The notes beneath the pieces were generated by a model. That model saw nothing but the letters and a program-made list of their open reading frames with translations, did no database searches and had not been told where the DNA came from. Positions 5,653 to 8,202 of a stretch of 8,202 nt of DNA are shown piece after piece. The stretch is from Caldifarciminota bacterium (GTDB lineage: Bacteria > Hydrothermota > Hydrothermia > B15-G9 > WFZT01), in NCBI GenBank assembly GCA_026986235.1, contig JALSOY010000219.1, positions 1 to 8,202 of the forward strand, in the 5' to 3' direction. The number at the start of each line of letters is the position of its first letter. The stretch's first letter is position 1. Both the position numbers and the translations under genes were made by a program.

Positions 5653-8015
5653 AACGGATAATCCGGGAATTTACCCTCAGGATCCAGGGCTTTTTTTATC
5701 TTTTTCATGATTCTGAGATAGCTCTTTTCTGGATAAAGAAGCCCTTCATTAAAATTTACTGCGTATCCATCCCCTGACTCCACAATCTGTGGGATCCGTT
5801 CGCTAATTGTATCCGTGTAAACCGTCTGGTTACCCCAGTCAATGAAAGAGCTATCTTCAAGAAGTAAATCCAGGTTTATAAAAATAGCCCTGTACGATAT
5901 TCCAATTCTGTACGGTTTTAAACTGTGGTCTTTCCACAGGGATACAGGATCCCTGTCACTCTCTTCAAACCAGTTTCCGAGTACATCCAGTTCTTTCTGA
6001 AAGTCCTCTTTGAGACCTTCAATGGTAAATACCATTTTGTACCTTCCAGATTCCCTGAAGATGACCAGAGAGGAGAGAAGGAGTGAATGGGTGTGAATGA
6101 TCTCCAGCTTTTCACGAAATTCGGAAATATCTGTCGTGGAGTATTCAAAATTCTTTTTAATCTGTGGGGCGGGTTCAAGTTTCAGGATCACATCAGTTAT
6201 AACTCCCAGGGTGCCGAGAGAGCCAAAAAGAAGTTTTGGTACATCGTATCCAGCCACATTTTTAATGACTTTCGCGCCAAATCTCAGGGGATTACCCGAA
6301 GAATCCACAAAGGTGAGACCAAGAACTCTATTTTTTAAACTTCCGTACTTCAGGGACTCAGGGCTGTTGTGATTGTATGCGATACTTCCTCCTATAGTTG
6401 ATCTTTCTGTGGGGGCACTGAATGGGAAATACAGCCCCTCTTTTGCGACAAAGGCTTTTATCTCCTCTACAGGTGTGCCAGCTTTTACCACGATCATGAG
6501 GTCCTCCGGGAGGAACTCCAGGACCCCGATGTATTCTGTCATGTCAATGGTATCTTTGATAAAGGGTTTAAGTCTCGACTGGCTGCCCGTGGGCTGGATT
6601 TTTTTGCTCTCTTTGACTTTTTCCGAGATTTCCATTACGAAATCAGGGAAGTTCCGTTTTCTCCCATTAAGTCTGTCCGGGAATATTTTACCTGGATTCA
6701 TGATTCCCGAAGGATCGAGTGTATTTTTTAACTTTAGCATGGTCTCAAGCTCTTCGTTGGTAAACATGATGTTCATGTACTCCCTTTTTTCGAGACCCAC
6801 GCCGTGCTCACCGGTTATAGTACCATCAGCCTCGATGCAGAGTTCTGCAATTTTTCTGGATGCCTCTATGGCCCTTTTGACCTGGTCGGGATCCAGTAGA
6901 ATTTCAGGGTGCAGGTTACCGTCTCCTGCGTGAGCGAGAGTACCGGATACAAGACCGTAGGATTCGACTATATCACGGGCCTTTTTGATAAGAATGGGCA
7001 GTTTACTCCTCGGTACCACGACATCCACTATGTAGTGGAAGGGTTTTATTCTCGAAATTGCGCCTGCGGCACTTTTGCGGGCGTACCAGATAGAAGCTCT
7101 CTCATCCGGGTCAATTGCAAACTTCGTTTCTCTGGCTCCAGCCTTTTTGACGGTTTCGATAAGCTCATTTGCCTGGGGCTCAATGCTGGTCTCGTAGCCT
7201 TCCACATCGATTATCAGGATTGCATCGGCGTCAACCGGCAGGCCAATTTTCACATAGTCCTCTACTATACGGATCATGTTTCTATCCATAAGTTCAAGGG
7301 TTGCAGGTTTCAGGCCTCTGGCGATGATCATGGAAACCGCCTTTGCAGCGTCTCCAAGGTCGTTGAAGACGGCGAGAATAGTGCCACGGGCTGGAAATTG
7401 CCTGTTAAATTTAAGGATAAAATCGGTAAAGATACCCAGTGTCCCCTCTGAGCCTGTGAAGAACCCCACGAGGTCATAGCCAGGGAAATCCGGGGCTTTA
7501 CCTCCTAACTTATAGATCTCACCGTCACTGAGTGCCACCCTTATACCGAGAACATAATGGCCTGTGACACCGTACTTGAAACACAGGGGGCCACCAGCAT
7601 TCTCCGCCACATTGCCTCCAATAGCTGACGCCCTCTGGCTGGCAGGATCAGGGGGGAAAAAGTATCCATGATCGTTTAAAAACTCGTTGAATTCAAGGTT
7701 GATCACACCTGGTTCAACCTCCGCCTTCCTTTCGAAAAAGTCAACAGAAAGAATATCTTTCATCCTGCTGAACTTCACCACAATTCCACCCATGGCAGGA
7801 ACAGGACCACCAGAAAGGCTCGTACCGGAGGTTCTCGCCACAAGTTTTATGCCCCTCTCGACCGCAAGCTGGACGAGTTTCTTTACCTCTTCCCTGTTCT
7901 CCGGGTAAACCACACCATCTGGTTTTCCCCTGTCTATACCGGCATCCCTTTCATAGACGATGAGCTCAACAGGGGATGTTTTGTATCTGTCTCCAAAAAT
8001 CTTTTCAAGTTCCAT
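5649..8015 (-). CDS. GlcD-GlcE fusion, FAD-linked 2-hydroxyacid oxidase
   Basis: The 788-residue protein joins two flavoprotein modules. Residues 1-450 are GlcD-like: RTSGTSLSGG (61-70) and IGGNVAENAGGP (132-143) of the PCMH-type FAD-binding domain, GFFTGSEGTLGI (184-195), and the C-terminal catalytic half with AHAGDGNLHPE (361-371), GEHGVGLEKREYM (402-414) and DPSGIMNPGKIF (434-445). Residues 490-788 resemble GlcE: TIGGSIAYN (540-548), KNVAGYDVPKLLFGSLGTLGVITD (585-608) and a closing ALDPEGKFPDYPL. In E. coli these are separate subunits of glycolate oxidase with the iron-sulfur protein GlcF. Here no GlcF and no Cys-rich Fe-S module are seen nearby, so the electron acceptor is unknown. Substrate is probably glycolate, D-lactate or a similar 2-hydroxyacid; sequence alone does not decide. 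It is first in the operon, followed by miaA. ATG 8015 is taken, with no Shine-Dalgarno sequence but a promoter just upstream. Confidence 0.92.
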   Translation of the reverse strand: MELEKIFGDRYKTSPVELIVYERDAGIDRGKPDGVVYPENREEVKKLVQLAVERGIKLVARTSGTSLSGGPVPAMGGIVVKFSRMKDILSVDFFERKAEVEPGVINLEFNEFLNDHGYFFPPDPASQRASAIGGNVAENAGGPLCFKYGVTGHYVLGIRVALSDGEIYKLGGKAPDFPGYDLVGFFTGSEGTLGIFTDFILKFNRQFPARGTILAVFNDLGDAAKAVSMIIARGLKPATLELMDRNMIRIVEDYVKIGLPVDADAILIIDVEGYETSIEPQANELIETVKKAGARETKFAIDPDERASIWYARKSAAGAISRIKPFHYIVDVVVPRSKLPILIKKARDIVESYGLVSGTLAHAGDGNLHPEILLDPDQVKRAIEASRKIAELCIEADGTITGEHGVGLEKREYMNIMFTNEELETMLKLKNTLDPSGIMNPGKIFPDRLNGRKRNFPDFVMEISEKVKESKKIQPTGSQSRLKPFIKDTIDMTEYIGVLEFLPEDLMIVVKAGTPVEEIKAFVAKEGLYFPFSAPTERSTIGGSIAYNHNSPESLKYGSLKNRVLGLTFVDSSGNPLRFGAKVIKNVAGYDVPKLLFGSLGTLGVITDVILKLEPAPQIKKNFEYSTTDISEFREKLEIIHTHSLLLSSLVIFRESGRYKMVFTIEGLKEDFQKELDVLGNWFEESDRDPVSLWKDHSLKPYRIGISYRAIFINLDLLLEDSSFIDWGNQTVYTDTISERIPQIVESGDGYAVNFNEGLLYPEKSYLRIMKKIKKALDPEGKFPDYPL

Positions 8016-8023
8016 CGATGAGA

Positions 8024-8053
8024 AGTATAATCCAGACGATCCGGTAATTTCCA
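8024..8053 (-). promoter_or_regulatory. Probable promoter of the oxidase-miaA-xer operon
   Basis: On the minus strand, TGGAAA (8053-8048), an 18-nt spacer and TATACT (8029-8024) lie just before ATG 8015. Transcription would start about 2 nt before the ATG, giving another nearly leaderless message; no Shine-Dalgarno sequence is present. The -35 matches consensus at four of six positions, so the call is moderate. Confidence 0.5.
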
Positions 8054-8106
8054 GATCTTCTCCTGTTTAATGAAACTGTTTGAAAATTAAGACAAAGGTG
8101 TTCAAT

Positions 8107-8202
8107 GAGGGTGTTCAAAAAGTATTTCTCTTTTTCAACTTAATTTGCAGATAGAGATGATTTTTCGGTTATCATCCCCCTTGAGTCACCTTGCTGAGGG
8201 AG
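8107..8202. mobile_element. Second copy of the MITE-like element, cut by the window edge
   Basis: The left inverted repeat GAGGGTGTTCAAAAAG starts at 8107. The 96 bases to the window end match 2705-2800 without gaps, with five substitutions. It has the same orientation as the first copy and lies upstream of the oxidase operon. A short GGTGTTCAA direct repeat overlaps its start (8097 and 8110). The right end and any target duplication are outside the window. Confidence 0.7.

Noticed and set aside
6373..7451. Plus-strand ORFs of 186 and 180 residues opposite the oxidase
   Set aside because: They are antisense to a well-conserved GlcD-GlcE coding frame and show no recognisable motifs or ribosome binding sites.
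2917..8106. Composite transposon: 5.2 kb between two same-orientation element copies, with a Xer recombinase inside
   Set aside because: The enclosed genes include miaA and look like ordinary chromosomal content. The copies carry no transposase, and similar short repeats are probably scattered through the genome.

Overview
The window looks like chromosomal DNA of a moderately AT-rich bacterium. Its proteins are rich in Lys, Glu and Arg. Two genes appear to start at, or within a few bases of, the predicted transcription start (leaderless style). GC-rich hairpin repeats of the CCCCCTT/AAGGGGG type lie between genes. The GNGPGEL-type beta-propeller and the mixture of genes would fit a deep-branching, possibly thermophilic anaerobe of the FCB/WOR-3/Hydrothermae sort. 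That placement is a guess; no marker here fixes the taxon.

Left part (1-2240, all on the minus strand): a compact candidate RiPP (ribosomally made, post-translationally modified peptide) operon. A 45-residue peptide gene with a perfect Shine-Dalgarno sequence (2077-2214) encodes WVCVCLSPGC followed by an x-A-D-G tetrapeptide tail. It is followed by a strong intercistronic hairpin, then a radical SAM/SPASM peptide maturase (576-2027), and 2 nt later the start of a six-bladed beta-propeller protein that runs off the window (1-573). The peptide gene and the truncated propeller gene are easily missed. This is the most likely undescribed system in the window.

Middle part (2240-2960): about 700 bp without a convincing gene, packed with repeats. 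These are small hairpins, a diverged 68-bp tandem repeat, and a 212-bp MITE-like element with 16-bp terminal inverted repeats and a 12-bp flanking direct repeat. A second copy of the element's left end (91 of 96 bases identical) lies at 8107-8202, at the other end of the window.

Right part: a plus-strand gene (2965-3861) for an uncharacterised RNase HII-like protein with a TTGACA promoter. It converges, with 2 nt between stop codons, on a minus-strand operon starting near 8015: a GlcD-GlcE fusion FAD oxidase, then miaA (ATGA overlap), then a XerC/D-type tyrosine recombinase overlapping the miaA end. The operon groups 2-hydroxyacid oxidation, tRNA modification and recombination. No functional link between these three is evident beyond co-transcription.
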